64,000 nucleotides of DNA. It comes from an uncultured Collinsella sp. (lineage in GTDB: Bacteria > Actinomycetota > Coriobacteriia > Coriobacteriales > Coriobacteriaceae). The stretch covers positions 1-64,000 of the forward strand of contig CAUAWV010000002.1 in NCBI GenBank assembly GCA_958433005.1, given 5' to 3'. This document shows, piece after piece, positions 63,081-64,000 of this stretch. Position numbers and translations under genes: made by a program. Position 1 is the first letter of the stretch. Each line of letters begins with the position of its first letter. The notes beneath the pieces were generated by a model. It was given only the letters and a program-made list of their open reading frames with translations, was not told where the DNA came from and did not search any database.

Positions 63081-63506
63081 TTACTCAGCAGCCTCGGTGG
63101 TCTCGGCCTCGGCAGCGGCCTCCTCGACGGGAGCCTCTGCAGGAGCCTCGGCGGCCTGCTTGGCAGCCTCCTCGGCGAACTTAGCGGCACGCTTAGCCTT
63201 CTCGGCAGCCTTAGCCTCAGCGGCGGCCTTGCGAGCGGCCTCGGCCTCAGCAGCCTTGGCGGCCTTGGCAGCCTTGGCCTCCTCGGCCTTCTTGAGCTGG
63301 GCGGCAGCGGCGCCACCGAACTTGTCGGCGAAGCGCTGGACGCGTCCACCGGTGTCGACGAACTTCTGCTGGCCGGTGTAGAACGGGTGGCACTCGTTGC
63401 AAAGCTCGACCTTCATCTCGGACACGGTAGCGTGCGTCTTGAAGGTGTTGCCGCAGGAGCACGTCACCGTGCACTCGACATACTGGGGATGGATACCCTG
63501 CTTCAT
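63081..63506 (-). CDS. rpmE: 50S ribosomal protein L31 with Ala/Lys-rich C-terminal tail
   Basis: A 141-residue L31. The first 65 or so residues are a typical zinc-binding L31 (MKQGIHPQYVECTVTCSCGN, then ELCNECHPFYTGQQKFVDTG). The remaining 75 residues are an Ala/Lys/Glu-rich helical tail. Usual L31 proteins are about 65-90 residues. It sits at the small-large subunit bridge of the ribosome. The ATG at 63506 follows AAGGAG. Confidence 0.93.
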   Translation of the reverse strand: MKQGIHPQYVECTVTCSCGNTFKTHATVSEMKVELCNECHPFYTGQQKFVDTGGRVQRFADKFGGAAAAQLKKAEEAKAAKAAKAAEAEAARKAAAEAKAAEKAKRAAKFAEEAAKQAAEAPAEAPVEEAAAEAETTEAAE

Positions 63507-63762
63507 GGTAGGACTCCTTATTGGTCAGGCGCTGGTTACCGATCAGCGCATAAGGCGTCTTGGTTTCCGACCAAGACAACAAACTCGGCTATGGTACCAC
63601 GGCGCCGCGCGTCCCACAAAAGGTTCACGGTCTTTTCGGAACGACACGAATCTGACCCATCGAAACACATCTCCACCGTTCCTTCAACTGGGAAAATGCC
63701 GTCCCCGGGGCCTGAGAAGGGCCCCGGGGACGTTCGACTGACTGCGGGAACGGCCTTTCCGC
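63507..63762. other. Non-coding gap before the ABC genes
   Basis: No credible gene is seen. A GC-rich hairpin at 63700-63732 (CGTCCCCGGGGCC with GGCCCCGGGGACG, followed on the minus strand by GCATTTTCCC) is likely the terminator of the ABC transcript and also shares the GGGGAC core. Confidence 0.6.
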
Positions 63763-63801
63763 TCAATGTGTTCGGCTGAGATCGGAAATCAACCGTTTCA
63801 T
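63763..63801 (-). pseudogene. Truncated 12-codon reading frame after the ABC ATPase
   Basis: A ribosome site (GGAGGTGAATGAC) overlapping the end of the ABC ATPase leads to an ATG and 12 codons (MKRLISDLSRTH) before TGA. ABC-2 type permease genes often begin this way straight after the ATPase. It looks like the remnant of one, but a short real peptide cannot be excluded. Confidence 0.4.
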
Positions 63802-63802
63802 G

Positions 63803-64000
63803 TCATTCACCTCCCTCGTATGTATCGAGGTATTCCTGCTTGAGCGTCTGCGAGGACGACTTGATCTTTTCCACGAGCGTGCCGGCCTCGATGAAGTAGA
63901 ACGAGTTGGTGAGGTCTGCCAGGTCGTCGAGCAGATGGCTTGAAATGAGCACGCTTCGTCCCCGCGCCACCTCGCTGCGCATCGCGTCGCAGGAGGTTTT
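63803..64000 (-). CDS. ABC transporter ATP-binding protein, C-terminal part (cut by window edge)
   Basis: The last 65 codons of an ABC ATPase continue past the window end. The visible part has GRSVLISSHLLDDLADLTN, which contains the H-loop histidine (SSH) and the D-loop region, then YFIEAGTLVEKI. Walker A, the signature and Walker B lie outside the window. It reads like an export-type (ABC-2) ATPase. Codon use matches its neighbours. Confidence 0.8.
   Translation of the reverse strand, partial: KTSCDAMRSEVARGRSVLISSHLLDDLADLTNSFYFIEAGTLVEKIKSSSQTLKQEYLDTYEGGE

Noticed and set aside
63536..63766. 76-codon minus-strand frame between rpmE and the ABC genes
   Set aside because: It runs through the terminator-like hairpin, and I could not find a ribosome site or homology by eye.

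Overview
The window is GC-rich, densely coded bacterial chromosome. Its gene content points to an anaerobic gut actinobacterium of the Coriobacteriia, most likely Collinsella. Supporting signs are a lactaldehyde reductase, an [FeFe] hydrogenase, PTS-based use of alpha-glucosides and MurNAc, a rubredoxin with a partner flavoprotein, an EFR1 ferredoxin protein, actinobacterial codon use, and many GGGGAC-containing intergenic palindromes. The genus is inferred from content alone.

Layout. 0-5.4 kb: fucO-type lactaldehyde reductase, a DUF1275 membrane protein, a YgiQ radical-SAM protein and a CPBP protease. 5.4-5.9 kb: an orphan RelB/DinJ-like antitoxin whose tail is encoded by a repeat. 5.9-11.9 kb: one minus-strand operon encoding a NuoF/GltD-like fusion flavoprotein, a HydA-type [FeFe] hydrogenase, a lipoprotein solute-binding protein and a fused permease-ATPase. 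12.2-16.9 kb: an alpha-glucoside PTS operon (EIIA, LicT-type antiterminator, EIICB, GH4 6-phospho-glucosidase) with a candidate antiterminator/terminator switch in its leader. 17-20.6 kb: an EFR1 protein, a MITE-like element and a DEAD-box helicase with a very long Arg/Gly-rich tail. 21.1-24.4 kb: an FHA protein and a membrane Ser/Thr kinase with a DUF6273 sensor, broken by a frameshift in a C7 tract. 24.8-28.5 kb: a CsoR-controlled copper module (copA, copZ, csoR) and a small membrane zinc-ribbon protein. 28.6-32.3 kb: an amidohydrolase, an AbiEi-like protein and an unknown protein. 32.6-38.8 kb: gltBD. 39.3-41.7 kb: an Nramp transporter, a mini-rubredoxin and a flavin reductase. 41.9-44.7 kb: smpB, a TPR protein, tRNA-Glu, tRNA-Gln, an unknown and an ArsC/Spx-like protein. 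44.7-49.2 kb: a MurNAc-recycling operon (murR, murQ, murP, mupG). 49.4-53.0 kb: a VanZ-like protein, a serine recombinase and RNase R. 53.2-62.7 kb: ftsX, ftsE (with a long N-terminal extension), a split transketolase, a YitT protein, prfB and secA. 63.1-64.0 kb: rpmE with an Ala/Lys-rich tail, and the 3' end of an ABC ATPase cut by the window edge.

The most unusual signal is a family of exactly 59-bp dyads. Each has arms of the form TGTCTCRATCTGTAACA and TGTTACAGATYGAGACA around a 25-bp centre. Fifteen copies form six clusters between 20.9 and 40.8 kb, spaced at about 80 bp within a cluster, with compensatory changes in the arms. Consecutive clusters lie on both sides of discrete cassettes: FHA plus kinase, the AbiEi-like gene, and the Nramp gene. 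Several other palindrome families, most sharing a GGGAC core, lie in other intergenic gaps. No transposase or RAYT gene was seen in the window.
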